Notes: generated by a model not told the origin, from the sequence alone. A stretch of DNA of 60,000 bases from Owenia fusiformis (GCA_903813345.2 CAIIXF020000008.1:17098822-17158821); one strand, 5' to 3'. Shown: positions 24,200-36,209, counted from the first letter of the stretch. A program made the numbers and translations.

Positions 24200-24860
24200 G
24201 AAATAGATTTACTATTTCCCTCGGAAAGTTATATTCCCTCAAATGTGACGTCAGCGGGAATATACATTTGAACTATTGCCCGCTGACGTCACAATTGCAA
24301 GTTCTATTACCCTTGGAAACGTCTGCGCATCATCACTGCGCAGACGAAAAACAGAAAAATGGAGGATGAGCACAAACACAAATCAACTCCGTTCACCATG
24401 ACAGACGTGCGTGAACGATACAATATAAGCAACGTGTATAAAGTTCCCTAAGCTCAATACGTCTGTGTAATTTCAAGTGTTATGATAATCTATTCCGCGT
24501 GTTAAACGCGATTGAATTTGTCAAGTGAGAGTCTCAGAGGCAAACATTTCTGTTGGGCATCTGATGACGTCACAGCTTATAATGCTAACAATGGACCCGG
24601 GGAGGGGGCTTTCTAAGCCTTTTTGGCCTTCGCAGAGGAAACGGGACACGAGTCAGTATAGGGTATATAATAAAACAAATAGTGACTGCCTAATTTCGAG
24701 CAATAGTGTAAATGATTTCCCCTTGGGAATATCCTCTACAATGTACTATTCCCTCAGCCTGCGGCTTCGGGAATAGTACATTGTAGAGGATATTCCCTCG
24801 GGGAAATAATTTACACTATTGCCCTCAATGGCAGTCACTATTTGTATAATAGCAAAGCCT
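24200..24860. repeat. Composite palindromic repeats
   Basis: GTCTGCGCATCATCACTGCGCAGAC near 24,321 is a near-palindrome. GTGACGTCAGCGGG is inverted as CCCGCTGACGTCAC near 24,247-24,291. A roughly 190-bp hairpin at 24,668-24,858 has arms containing GAGGATATTCCCT and AGTGACTGCC-type sequence around CTCAGCCTGCGGCTTCGGG. It looks like one or two fold-back MITEs. The CRE-like and NRF-1-like motifs may be incidental. Confidence 0.6.
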
Positions 24861-26081
24861 GTATTCATATTTTTGTTTTTACTGCTTTTGTACACGACAG
24901 TTTTAATTGCAATATATTTCATGTTAAATCTTTGTTTTATTTTTACCCTTTTAATGACAAATGTATGTACATTTACGAGGGGTGATTCAAAAGTAATGGA
25001 CAAAATTTTATAGGCATACTAAATTTCACCCAAACAGTCTAATTTTTTCACAGTGAATAGATCAATCAATTCTCTACTTTGTGTCGAATTCTCATTTAAA
25101 TGCATTTGAGATTGTTTCAGCTATGCGTAACCCTGGTAACAAGGGTAAGCATGGGTGGAATTGGTTTTTTAATGATAATCGAATGTTTTTGTCATTTTTG
25201 CTTGATTTCGTTTTAATGACTCAATTACCACACATGATATGTCTAACAAGCATGGTAATGCAATTGTCAAGCAAGACTCACATGCCCATGTGTTTGCTGT
25301 TGAGTTCTAAATTCAGCAACCAATTGTGCTATGACATCACAATGATATTTCTAAGAATGATGAGTCACAGTGAGTCAGAAAGTAGATCAGACTCTTAGAC
25401 TCACACACATCCAAGAAATGTCTACTTTACAACAAATCAAAGTTAAGCAAAGGATTGTTATTGAATATTTGGTAGCTACTGTAGAGACAAGGCAGGCAGT
25501 TGTCAAGAAAATAAAAGAGACACATGGAGACAAGGCCTTGTCAAGGCAAGCCATTGAGCGATGGAACAAACACTTTAGTGAAGGGGATACGAGAGTCTTA
25601 GATCTAAAGCGATCTGGAAGGCCTAAGACTGGCCGCACTGATAACACTATTCACCATGTAGAGTCCATCCTAAATGCAGACAGGAGATTGACACTGAGAG
25701 AAATAAGTTCCATTACAGATGTGTCCTACTCTACAGTACAAAGGATTGTAAAATGCGACCTAAATATGAAAAGGGTGTTTGCCAAGTGGATTCCTAAGCT
25801 TCTTACCGAAGAACAAAAGCAACAACGTGTCGAAGTTGCGCAGGATTTTCTGAAGCAATACAACATTGAAGGAGAAGGATTCCTAAAGCGTATAATCACT
25901 ACTGACGAATCATGGCTATACTTTAGAGATCCAGAAACCAAACTACATTCTACACAGTATATCAAAAAGAGTGAGTGGTGCCCAACAAAGGCTAGGCAAA
26001 GCAGATCCTCTGACAAAGTGATGATTGTTCCCTTCTTCAATTATTATGGCGTGTTCCTGACCCACTATGTTCCTCCTCATC

Positions 26082-26179
26082 TAACCAAACCCGTCTGGCC
26101 CAGTTATCTACTCTCGATATCGTAGATCTACGACAATTCAGAATCGGGAGTAGATTACTGGGCCAGACGGGTTTGGTTA
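26082..26179. mobile_element. 98-bp MITE inside the mariner transposase
   Basis: Ends TAACCAAACCCGTCTGGCCC and the inverted GGGCCAGACGGGTTTGGTTA are flanked by the 9-bp duplication CTCCTCATC. A 9-bp duplication is typical of Mutator-like elements. Removing the element and one repeat copy restores the transposase frame exactly at the codons for PPHQT. Confidence 0.88.
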
Positions 26180-26217
26180 CTCCTCATCAGACTATCACAG
26201 GGAAATACTTCACCAAG

Positions 26218-26363
26218 GTAAACATGATATTTTCATCCGTTTTAATCATTGTCAATTTAAAAGGAGAGAATGAAGTCATAATAGCTTTAAGCAAGATTAA
26301 TAATTTGAAAATAGATAAATAAATAAATGAATGAATAAATAAATAATGATATTTCACTTTCAG
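26218..26363 (+). other. Intron-like segment within the mariner transposase
   Basis: It begins AAG|GTAAAC and ends TTTCAG|GTT, is 146 bp (not a multiple of three), contains stop codons and an AAAT simple repeat, and joins the flanking frames perfectly if removed. It could be a true spliceosomal intron or a small insertion. Confidence 0.6.
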
Positions 26364-27504
26364 GTTCTAAAATGCAATCTTGGACAGGCACTTCAAAAGA
26401 AAAGGAAAGACACAAGAGACAATCGTTTGTTACACATGGACAATGCCCCAGCACACAGGTCCAAGCTAGTTCAGGATACTCTTGCAGCATTCATGGACAT
26501 GCCTCAACTTCCACATGCTCCATATAGCCCTGATACTGCTCCTTGTGATTTCTATCTTTTTCCCACCCTTAAGATGGCATTAAAGGGACAATCCTTTCAG
26601 ACATTAGCTGAGCTGCAAATGGCTATACAAAAACAGCTGAACACCATGGCTGCTGATGGATTTGGGCATGTGTTCTCTGCATGGGTGCGCCGACAGAAGA
26701 AAGTAATTGAACTTGGAGGAGAATACATTGAGGATTGAATATAATTCAAATGGATGATCATCAGGAATAATAAGGAATGATATGGATTATTATTGAACTT
26801 ACTGCGATATGCTTTTCATATACATCTTGCATTGCAAAATATATTGCACCAGTAAACTTTTCATTGAAAATCCATTTGTTATTATGATGAAAATAGCCTT
26901 AAAAATGGATTCCGGGTGTATGCACCATGATCCAAGAGAAGTGCTCTATCTCAAAATGTATTTGTATTTAGTTAATAAAATTTTAAAATCTAATAGATAA
27001 TTGATGAATCTTTATTTGTACAAAGTTTCATTCAAATCTGGTAAAGGTAAGCGTGCCTATAAAATTTTGTCCATTACTTTTGAATCACCCCTCGTATAAT
27101 GAATGTATTTTCAAATCGAATGTTATATGGAAATATTGTATGGAATTGTTCAGTTATTTAATAAACTGTAATTCATAAATTGGCTAGACACTGTTTCATT
27201 TCATGAGTTAGTTTCCAGACATTGACAGACATGATCGTAATATCGAAGCATCAGAAACTAGAATATCTTCAAATGATATGAATCATTACTTCTGATTCTT
27301 GATTTCTTCCAGTTGATCAAGAATTTGGCCAATGTTAAAGTAGAATTTGATAAACATAAAATGTATAGATATATATTAAATTCTGGTAGATTCTGGTATC
27401 TGACAAAATGATGCATCGGGATGTTATATTAACCAGTCAGTATGATCTACATCACTTCCAGAAAAGATGATATATTCTCAAATTCAATTATTCAGTTTAT
27501 TATG

Positions 27505-27635
27505 TCATCACCACAAGTGGTGACATATTGTTATGGTCTCTCACTTTTTTTTGTGGATGGCAGTTGGTAGTTAGTGTTAGGCATCTGTAACAAATGGCAG
27601 ATGGTGACATTTTGCATGTTAATGCTTTGTTCCAT
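27505..27635. repeat. Dispersed GGTGACA repeat, copy 1
   Basis: Contains CACCACAAGTGGTGACATATT, GGCAGTTGG and GTAACAAATGGCAGATGGTGACATTTTGCATG. Further copies lie at about 28,085-28,210, 40,850-40,960, 50,990-51,110 and 58,935-59,030. The family is AT-rich and non-coding, with a short palindrome at one end. Confidence 0.7.
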
Positions 27636-28084
27636 AATGATTTTAAATGTGGAATTTAAAGATGTTGAAATAAGTTAACATTTAAAGTAACTTCTTGGAT
27701 TTTTAGAAAAGTTCACATGATCAAGGATAAGATAAAAAACGCAAAGGACCAAAAAATCTGACAGTTTTTCAAAATACTCTAATGCTATTTGATCTCTCTT
27801 ACTTAATTCATTAGTAATACTTATACATTGATTTATGGGATATTTCATTTTGATGATTTTGCCGATATTCCTTTTTACCCTCATATTCAAGTACAGTCAG
27901 ACTCAGAAGCCAACCCAATGCAATGACCTCCCTGAGTAGAATCATTATGAAGCCCCCACCCTGCTGTTTGCTTAAAAATCTTCAAAAATAGGCAACTGAT
28001 TTTAAACAACGGACTGTTTTCCTACTGTAGAAACTATTTCTTGATGACAATCATAAATCTGTCAACATTTCATGTTATAATTAC

Positions 28085-28210
28085 GTCACCACCATAAGTG
28101 GTGACATATTGTTATAGTCTCCAACTTTTTGGTGACTGTGTCTGGCAGTTGGTGTTTGGAATTCAGCATCTGTTACAAATGGCAGTTGGTGACATTTTGC
28201 ATGTTGATAC
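28085..28210. repeat. Dispersed GGTGACA repeat, copy 2
   Basis: Same family and direction as 27,505-27,635. It ends about 45 bp upstream of the exon 5 acceptor at 28,257, close enough to affect the branch-point and polypyrimidine region. Confidence 0.7.
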
Positions 28211-28256
28211 ATTGTATTGTATCTGTATTTCAATGTATGAATTTTATGTTTGACAG

Positions 28257-28472
28257 GTCATTTCTTGTTGACAACCTTACTGTTAGACGTCATTAAAGCG
28301 TCAAGTCCAAGTCGTATCATAAATGTCTCCTCATTGGCCCATGAGAGAGGTACCATGAACTTAGAGACCATCAGTGACCCAGGGGAGGAGAATTATAGCC
28401 GAGTATATGCATATCAAAATAGTAAACTTGCCAATGTGCTTTACACCAAAGAACTAGCAAAACGATTAAAAG
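28257..28472 (+). CDS. RDH-type cassette exon 5 (copy 3)
   Basis: 216-nt open exon, acceptor TTTGACAG, donor GTATGT. It encodes GHFLLTTLLLDVIKASSPSR, NVSS, DPGEENYS and the catalytic YQNSK. It is very similar to the exon at 11,069. Upstream to 22,788 I see no RDH exons 1-4, only repeats and the mariner. Confidence 0.87.
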
Positions 28473-28559
28473 GTATGTTTTCTGATATTATTTTATGTAT
28501 CTACTGTATCAAAGTTGAAAGGTCACCATTAATTTAAATAATATGATTCTTGAAAAATA

Positions 28560-28640
28560 CAGGGTGTGCAAAAAGCCTCTTCAATTACAACATAAAGAAT
28601 TTGTAAAGTGTAAAGAGACTATGGACACTCTGTACTTATA
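28560..28640. repeat. Short MITE-like element between cassette exons
   Basis: TACAGGGTGTGCAAAAAGCC at the left and GGACACTCTGTA at the right are imperfectly inverted. GTGTAAAGAGACTATGGACAC is close to the reverse complement of the solo end near 9,247. Confidence 0.45.
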
Positions 28641-28726
28641 ATGGAGAGCAAGTATGAAGGGTATTAAATCCCTTCACATGTATCCATGGCTCATTCTCCA
28701 AAATTAAATACTTTCCCTTCTTTCAG

Positions 28727-28934
28727 GAACTGGTGTCACAGCAGTTTCTTTACATCCTGGAGTAGTCGCCACTGAGCTGTTGCGCTATGCTCCTTACGTC
28801 AACAATCCTATTGTTCAGACCATCCTCTGGCCAATTGGTTATATTATGGTGAAAACATCAGCACAAGGTGCACAAACCACAATCTGTTGTGCCCTGCAAG
28901 ATGATATACCCAATCTCTCAGGAAGTTATTTTAG
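28727..28934 (+). CDS. RDH-type cassette exon 6 (copy 5)
   Basis: 208-nt open exon, acceptor TTCTTTCAG, donor GTAAAG. It encodes GTGVTAVSLHPGVVATELLR, then [10 protein letters not shown] and DDIPNLSGSYFR. It is closest to the exon at 13,294. Together with 28,257 and 29,671 it makes a compact, fully open 5-6-7 set. Confidence 0.88.
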
Positions 28935-29670
28935 GTAAAGGAACTGGTTTTGGAAGTAGTGCCCAAATTAGTTATTAGACCCCTACTTCCTCTTACCCTT
29001 TGGAGTTATTTGGCGTTGTTTCTTAAAAGATAACTTCATCTAAAGTTTGTTACTAGACTCTGCCCTTATTACTCTGAATCAGGCCATAAAAAGTAGATTC
29101 TTTTTTTTGCGTCCCCTTGCTTGCATGATTTTGAGAAAATCAGAAAAAACAAACACATCCAAATAGCAATCACAAGAGTCCGAAAGTACCATCGCATTTC
29201 GTTAAATCAGAATCAGACGAAATGGCGGATAATTTGATGTGCGTTATAATTGACAGTGTTAGTGATTAGTTTGGCATTCATTGTGTATTTTCTTATTTTT
29301 TACCCTTGAATAATAGCCATGTTTAAATATATTGCATAAAATGTATAGATATGTGTTTGTAATCACTGCAAATTTGTATGTCATCCCTTTTTATGCCCAT
29401 AAAATGTATACATTTCTCAGCAAACAAGTTTTTGTTTTTTCTTAAGTTTGTGTTTGTTTTCCTTGTACCCTTGCATGATTTGGATTTTGCCAGGACGCAA
29501 AACAAAGAATCTACTTCTTATGGACAAAGTCACATAAATTTCCAAACTATAAAAATTCAACAACTTAGTTTCATACTGCATGATTCACTAAATAGATTGA
29601 TTGATAAAGAGCACACTAAAATACTAAATGTAAAAATTGAAATGAAAGTATATCAACGTCTACATTCCAG

Positions 29671-29782
29671 TGATTGTGCCGTAAAGGAAACTTCAGTCGC
29701 AGCGCAGAATGATGGTGATGCCAAGAAACTTTGGGACCTCAGTTTGAAATGGACAGGTTTGGAAAAAGAGGTGAAGATGTAG
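29671..29782 (+). CDS. RDH-type terminal exon 7 (copy 3)
   Basis: Acceptor TACATTCCAG, 112 nt to TAG. It encodes SDCAVKETSVAAQNDGD, AKKLWDLSLKWTGL and a short tail, very similar to the exon at 22,676. Joined to gene B exons 1-4 with exons 28,257 and 28,727 it would give a 324-residue SDR of normal length. Confidence 0.88.
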
Positions 29783-30018
29783 AGGTGACAATGAGGTGGA
29801 GATGCTCAACATGTTGTACTGCATTGCATACTGAACACATCGAATTAAACTGAGAATTAAATGGAAGAACAATCTCAATCTTAAGTGAGAGGAGAATTGA
29901 AACATCAGTGACATTGTAACTAACAGGATATTTTGGTCCATTTTGTAGGTTGTATTAAGACAACAAATATGGGTTGCTTAGTAACAGTGTCACACACTAA
30001 CCAATCATCTATGAGGAG

Positions 30019-30024
30019 AATAAA
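30019..30024 (+). terminator. Candidate poly(A) signal AATAAA
   Basis: AATAAA lies 237 nt downstream of the exon 7 copy 3 stop codon and just before a fold-back element. Confidence 0.4.
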
Positions 30025-30033
30025 TGATATATA

Positions 30034-30924
30034 CTCATCAAAAAAAGTTAAGGACCAGTGGTTTTCCTCATAGGTTTACATGTTAACCCCCATATTTGTT
30101 TGAACGACTATTTTCTAAGCGTGGAACAAAAGAAATCCCAATAAAGAAAATAAATCTGTATCTTGATTCTGTTCCTTATAAAGTCCGCAACATTTCAATG
30201 TTATATCACCATTACATTGGGTCAAAATTTGATGTCAAAATTGATGAATTTCGTGAAATTTAAAAAAAATGGCAGATCCCATGTTAAACAAATGGGGAAT
30301 GGTTGGGTTGCCATAAGTCATGAGGAACGATCCATCCATCCGATTGCTTTCAAAATTAGAATTTCAAGAGACAATTAAATTTGCTATATTGTCCAACGGA
30401 CAAAAATATGATTTAATCTTCCGGGCTTTACAAAAGTTAATGGTTTCAAATTTAGTAATTTTTTAAGGATCCTCTCATTGAAATAACACAGGTGGTCAGT
30501 GAGGTGGTCAAGATTACTCTATATCGCTAATTTTACCATTATAAGCTAGACATTTAGCATGTAACATGTAAAACCATTCGATTTTCTACTCAGAAAGTTT
30601 TTTCAACAAATGTTCCACTGAATAGATATCCCAAAATTTGAGTTGCCCCTAAGCCACCATTCCCCATTTGTTTAACATGGGATCTGCCATTTCTGTTAGA
30701 TTTCATGAAATTCATCAATTTTGACATCAAATTTTGACCAATGTAATGGAGATATAACATTGAAATGTTGCGTACTTTATAGAGAATAGAATCAAGATAC
30801 AGATTTATTTACTTTATTAGGATTTCTTTTGTTCCACGCTTAGAAAATAGTCGTTCAAACAAATATGGGGGTTAACATGTAAACCTATGAGGAAAACCAC
30901 TGGTCCTTAACTTTTTTTGAGGAG
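30034..30924. mobile_element. 891-bp fold-back element with about 280-bp arms
   Basis: The left end CTCATCAAAAAAAGTTAAGG and the right end complement are TA-flanked. Long arms are nearly complementary: GTTTAACATGGGATCTGCCA on the right pairs with about 30,269-30,288 on the left. There is no transposase. It is probably a non-autonomous Tc1/mariner-type element. Confidence 0.85.
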
Positions 30925-31499
30925 TATATTTTGGCTTCCCAATGGTCATACTTTTATATAAGAATGAAATTTTTGAAATATATAGAATTCGATTGTGTCA
31001 CTCTCTAGTGGTGTCCTGCCCCTTTTTACAAATAGTGCCTCTTAAATTCAAAAGCAACATTGGTTGAAAACAGGGTGATTGATGAAATTTTCTATGTCTT
31101 TTTTTATTCAATTTTTCATTGTCTTCCATATTTATAGACGTAATGTGTTTTATATGTATTTTTTTGTCATCTTTATGTTATTGTTTTAGTTTATCGTTGT
31201 GAGTTATGATAACCATTGTATTGCATATGTATATTCAAAATTCAAAGCAATACCCCAAGCTTTACAAATTAAAAGAAACATGTTAATGGCACTATAACTT
31301 TGTTATTGCACCATTTTGTTACTTAAATTCTGTAATTGTATTATAAATCCTGAGCTTTTTCTATTATGTGTGTTATGATATTACTAACTTTTATTGTATT
31401 TATTTAAAATGATTTTTACAAGGAGTATTATAGTAATTATTAGAACTAATAATAACAAACGTACATGTTGTGGAAAATCTAATTTTTGTAATTTTTGCT

Positions 31500-31680
31500 G
31501 TATTCTAATATGATATGTGATGTCACAATAACTAGAACAATTGATTTACTGGTCTATTATTTCGAGTATGTATGATGGCTATGCGATTTTGGTCTTTTAA
31601 CAATTAACAGAATTTTTTTAGTCATTTATAGGCCATAAATTATAAAATCTTGGCCTTTATTCCTTAATTGTAGCTGTGCA
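31500..31680 (+). repeat. Dispersed repeat shared with CFAP36 intron 3
   Basis: TATTCTAATATGATATGTGA, AACAATTGATTTA, ATGCGATTTTGGT and GGCCTTTATTCCTT occur in the same order at 47,460-47,765, where extra sequence is inserted. Confidence 0.6.
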
Positions 31681-31844
31681 GGGAAAGAATACCACATTTA
31701 TTCCGATTTCAGTCAGGGTAATAATGACAAGGGTGTATCATGACAAATTCACACCTGCTTCTCACAGTTGAATGATAAATACCAGTTACCAAGTTACATT
31801 CTTGTACATGCTGCCAAAGTCAACCTGCCAGGATCAATAATATA

Positions 31845-32823
31845 CAGGGTGGTCCAGAAAAAAGTGAACCCACGCAACAGGCTATATTTTCCTTAATACT
31901 TGCATGAATAGACTCATATTATCGCATGTTGTAGAGAAAGGTCTAAAATTTTGGTTGATGCTCTAATTTAATCTCAGTCTTAAATTTTGAAGAAATGACA
32001 AGAGTTAAGCAAACATGCCTGAAAATAAGATAATATGCAAAATTTTACCAATGTGATTCACAGAAATTGTTGAAACACATTGGATGATCTTAAACAGCTT
32101 TCAGTTAGAGATACAAGTTTAAAACCCTACCATATGACAAAAGGGACATTATTTAAGCAGAAAACACATTTCACACTTTTATTGATCATTTTGAAGCAGT
32201 TTTAACCAATCAACAGTTCAGGGATATGTTTCCTACACCAACAGTTAGAGGAGGGCCTCTTGTCGAAGGAAGTTGCCCCCTGTGACCAGGAATCTGAGAA
32301 GCCCTTCATCAAATATCCTGAAAAAATCAAAAAAAAATCCAATATTCAATGTTTTGAGCCATATTTCATTAAAATCAGTCCATGATTTATGAAGATATTG
32401 ACATTTCAAGATCATATAGGGGTATGTTTGCGATTTCACTGGAAAATGTTATCGTCTATGGAAGCTTAGAACATTTCTTTTGATCACAAGAACTTTGCAA
32501 CTAACAAAGGTAGGATGCTAGTTTTAAGCCATAATGTGCGGGATTCAAGATTGAACAGTGAGAAAATATGAGTTCTTTAAGACTGCAGCTTAAAAATTGT
32601 CAGGGGAAGGGTGTTGATGGGTTGAAGAATCGCGGATATTGAAAATCACATTTTATCCATTTTCAGTAATATTTGGTAAGGGCTAATTTCTGCAAATTTC
32701 AAGACTAAGAAGAATGTATGGTGCCAACATAAATTTTAGACCTTTCTCTACAACATGTGAAAATATGAAAGAATTCCTGGAAAATATGGCCCGTTGCAGG
32801 GATCACTTTTTTGGACCACCCTG
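31845..32823. mobile_element. 979-bp non-autonomous mariner-type element
   Basis: CAGGGTGGTCCAGAAAAAAG at the left and the inverted CTTTTTTGGACCACCCTG at the right are TA-flanked. Diverged inverted similarity extends about 100 bp inward (TGTTGTAGAGAAAGGTC on both arms). No transposase is visible. Confidence 0.8.
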
Positions 32824-35800
32824 TACAATCTTTGGGCTCTGGGCTGGAATTTATGATACACTCTGGTGTCAAGGTCAAAATAAATGCATAATTTTTAGGG
32901 TTACTTTTGTAACTTTGTACTGTAGTGCAGAAATATTCCAATAAAATGTTACATATATAAAAAATATATCTGTAAATTGATATTAAATGTTGTTTATTAA
33001 TATCTCCTTACAGGACCATAATGAGATTGAATGCATATTAAACCTGTGTAAAGTGAACACATTTTTGTCTTGATGGAGCCAAAGGTTGCATAAGTTTCTG
33101 TACAGTTCAACTCATAGAATTACAGAGCTTAAAAATTTCAGAGTTTAGGTTGTTCAGTTACCCCCCCCCCCACATTCACCGTATAAATTGACATACTTAA
33201 TAAGTACTCTTTAAGAAACGAAACAAAATATAAATAAAAAGTTATTTCGAGTTTTATCTTAGATGATGTTTTTTACAATATTATAGATAATAATAATAAC
33301 ATATCATATATTTAATATAATATCACATTCTACAATTTATTCTTCATATATTACAACTTCTCGCAAAATTAACAACTAGCTCAGTAAAACAAAGTCTAAT
33401 TAGTAAGTCATACATATTACATGTACCCTATTCTACACACTTACTCAGACTGCAGTGGAATTCTACACAATACTCCAGGCTGCAGTGAAGTCATATACAA
33501 AATAAACTAATTGTAAAATTCAATTTTCAAAACTCACTTCTGAAACAATACTATATCCTCATACTTGAGCATTTACTTAACGCATAAAGGGATATCTTAT
33601 TGAAGATTTTGGATATTACAAATATAGAGATAGTTTTGAGGGGCTTTAGGGTCTGAGGTAAGATATCACATTTTATGAGGGACATAACCCATACCCAAAA
33701 CCGATTAACACGTTCCTAATCTATCCTAGAACTAGTGACTTAAAGGGCACTATTTTTCAACATGCTCCTGTATATGAATTTTATCATATTTGTTAACAAT
33801 AATTTATCATGTCCTTTTATAATTTATATATATAATTCATAAATATATAGAGATCTATACTTTTGAGTCAATATTATATCTGACAATAAGAAAGTTTTTT
33901 AAAAACAAAACAAGAAAACTATGGGCGTTGAAGCATTGTCAACCGGACGGAAAAGTTCTGTAAAATATATAATCTGAAAAAGTATTTTTGTCACATAAAC
34001 TGATATGTTTTATAATTTATGAACCTTTAGGTTTTGGTTTCAGTATAGTATTTTCCTGTTTTATATCATTTATAGAGTTGAAATGAAACGAGATCATATC
34101 TAAAGAAAGAAATTAATTTTATGACAGTAAAAACCTCATAGCCTATAATTATATAAGTTCACTTTGAGTAAAATGTACAAATGATTGATCACATTTCAAC
34201 ATTGAAAGATAATTTAAAATAGCCTAAAAACAATCAAGTGCTAAAGAGAATGTAATAAACTACTTTACTTCTAGTTAATTTGACTGCCGTTTTAATTTGG
34301 CAGATCTGCCAAATTGTGAAAGTCCACCAAATTAAGCAGCTGCCAAATTCAATATTTCATATTTCAATTGTAAATATGTATAGTATATACATTTCAATAT
34401 TGTAAGTCTGCCAAATTTCTTATCCGCCACTTGTAAAAAACAGCAAATCCGCCAAAATAAGTAGCGCCAAATTAAGTAGAAGTACAGTATCCATTTTGTA
34501 AATATCATACAGCATTCAACAGAAGCATCGTATGAGATTAATCTATCAAAGGTCATGGGCATAGCTAGTAAGCATGCATGCTATGTGCAAACTGCAAACA
34601 TATACAGAAAAAATTCAAGAATATTACATAGTTTATGTAAATAAAATGTTCTCTTTGACTTAAGTTTTGCTGCATCTATTTATGTTTGACTGCACATTTT
34701 ATTTTTTGGATTCTGGCTGCATCCTGGAAATCCTTAAATTATATTCTTCTTTAAACCATCTACTGACAACTCTGCTTGAATGCGCTAAATGAGACCGGTA
34801 AACCAGCATCCAGATCCCCGCAGGCAAGCCATGAATGTTAAATCAACCAAATGTTTTTTCCACATAACATAAATTCTACACTACAAATCAAAAAAAAATT
34901 CTATCACATAAAATACGATGATACCACATAGTATTCAATGGGAGTTAAATTCAAGACTCTTGGACACAACATTTTCTGTATTTCACTCATATTCAAGAGT
35001 ACAATAAACTGTCTGAGTGAAACACATTTGGTACTTCTAAAACACATTTGGTACCTCTAAAACACATTTGGTACTTCTAAAACTGTCCCATTTATGAAGT
35101 GTTCAACTAATAGAGGTTCATTTGACATTAAGTCAGTTGATGTTGGGACTCTGAAAAGTGTTCCACTTACAGAGGTGTTCCACTTTACAGGCTTCACTAT
35201 GTATCTAAAATCTCATATGAGGGACTAGTGTTCGGCTTATAATATATTATAACAGCTATATTACATGGTTGTGTACTCTGAATACAGAGACCGAATGAAA
35301 GGTTAATTTACATATGAAATAATATTAAAAAGCATGGAATGTCAAGAAACTTCAACTATATTTAGAGGTTATGTCACTATGACGTGAAATATGCCTGAGT
35401 TCTCCCAATATAGGCCGACCTTGGGAGGCTCTATATTTGGGCAAGAACGAAGGCATATTTCACGTCATAGTGACATAACTGATGTATTACATGCCTTTGT
35501 TCCCATGGTTACTTTGTATCAATGACGTGACGTCATGATATTATCATGGTTATTAAAGAAATCTAATATCAAAACGAGGTAAGCGGGCTATATCGGGGTA
35601 ATCTGGCAATATCGGTGGATATAGCTCGCTAACTTTCTTATTGACTTCCATACAAATGCTTCGCTAGGTATGTAATACTATAAGTTATTGAATGATTTGA
35701 AGTGCAATACAGGATATATTCTGCTCGAGAAATTCCGTATTGGAACGAGACTTAGTTGAGTGCCAATACAGAATATCGAGAGCAGAATATATCCTGTATT

Positions 35801-36203
35801 GCACTTCAAATCATTCTATGATGTTTTTATTGTGTGATCCTCTGTATTGCTACTGAGAATGTCCCCTCTGTACCAATATTTTCTATATTGCAACGGAGAT
35901 GATCAATGAGAACAATCTCAGTAACAGTACATATTGGTACAGCACAAGAACTGACCAATCAGAAGGCTTCATTTTACAGATCATACGATGATCACTAAGT
36001 CCTCTCTTATAACTCCTAAATAAGAAACCAAAATTTTAACATCTACTAAATGTAGCATTTGTGAAATTTCAGCTTGGCCCCTTGCCCTCCCTTCAAGTTT
36101 CAAACCCTATTTAACAAGCCACCAAATGAGGGCATATTGTCCTATCTATAGGGCCTCATTTGGGGGCATATTGGCCAACCTATTAGAATCTATCCACTAG
36201 AAC
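32824..36203. other. Intergenic region with hairpins and simple repeats
   Basis: No gene recognised. It holds a C-run near 33,163, a TCTGCCAAATT-like motif reiterated at 34,310-34,470, three copies of AAACACATTTGGTAC at 35,020-35,080 and two near-perfect hairpins. One (35,375-35,475) is built on TATGACGTGAAATATGCC. The other (35,690-35,815) is built on GATTTGAAGTGCAATACAGG. Confidence 0.5.
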
Positions 36204-36209
36204 TTTATT
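36204..36209 (-). terminator. Candidate poly(A) signal for CFAP36
   Basis: AATAAA on the minus strand, 255 nt past the CFAP36 stop codon. Confidence 0.4.

Larger units (their letters stand above)
25418..26738 (+). pseudogene. Mariner transposase, interrupted by a MITE and an intron-like gap
   Basis: The N-terminal part (25,418-26,081) has helix-turn-helix regions and a GRPKTGR linker, then the first catalytic Asp in TTDESW. The remainder continues at 26,189-26,217 and 26,364-26,738, with the second Asp in MDNAPAH and the third in CDFYLFP. Thirty-five residues separate the last two, one more than classic D34D mariners. The parts sum to about 355 residues in one frame, the family's normal length. 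A 98-bp MITE with 9-bp target duplication breaks the frame at 26,082. A 146-bp GT-AG segment at 26,218-26,363 separates FTK from VLK. Confidence 0.88.
24976..27094 (+). mobile_element. Mariner transposon, 2.1 kb, perfect 41-bp TIRs
   Basis: CGAGGGGTGATTCAAAAGTA and 21 further bases at the left are exactly inverted at the right, and TA flanks both ends. Without its internal MITE insertion the element would be about 2.0 kb. Perfect repeats suggest recent movement. It lies between exon 7 copy 2 and exon 5 copy 3 of the RDH array. The first seven bases of the ends match those of the 17,224-18,296 element, pointing to the same superfamily. Confidence 0.93.

Noticed and set aside
24360-24450. Short ORF starting MEDEHKHKSTP after CpG/NRF-1-like sites
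   Set aside because: It stops after about 30 codons, no in-frame donor stands out, and it lies within palindromic repeats.
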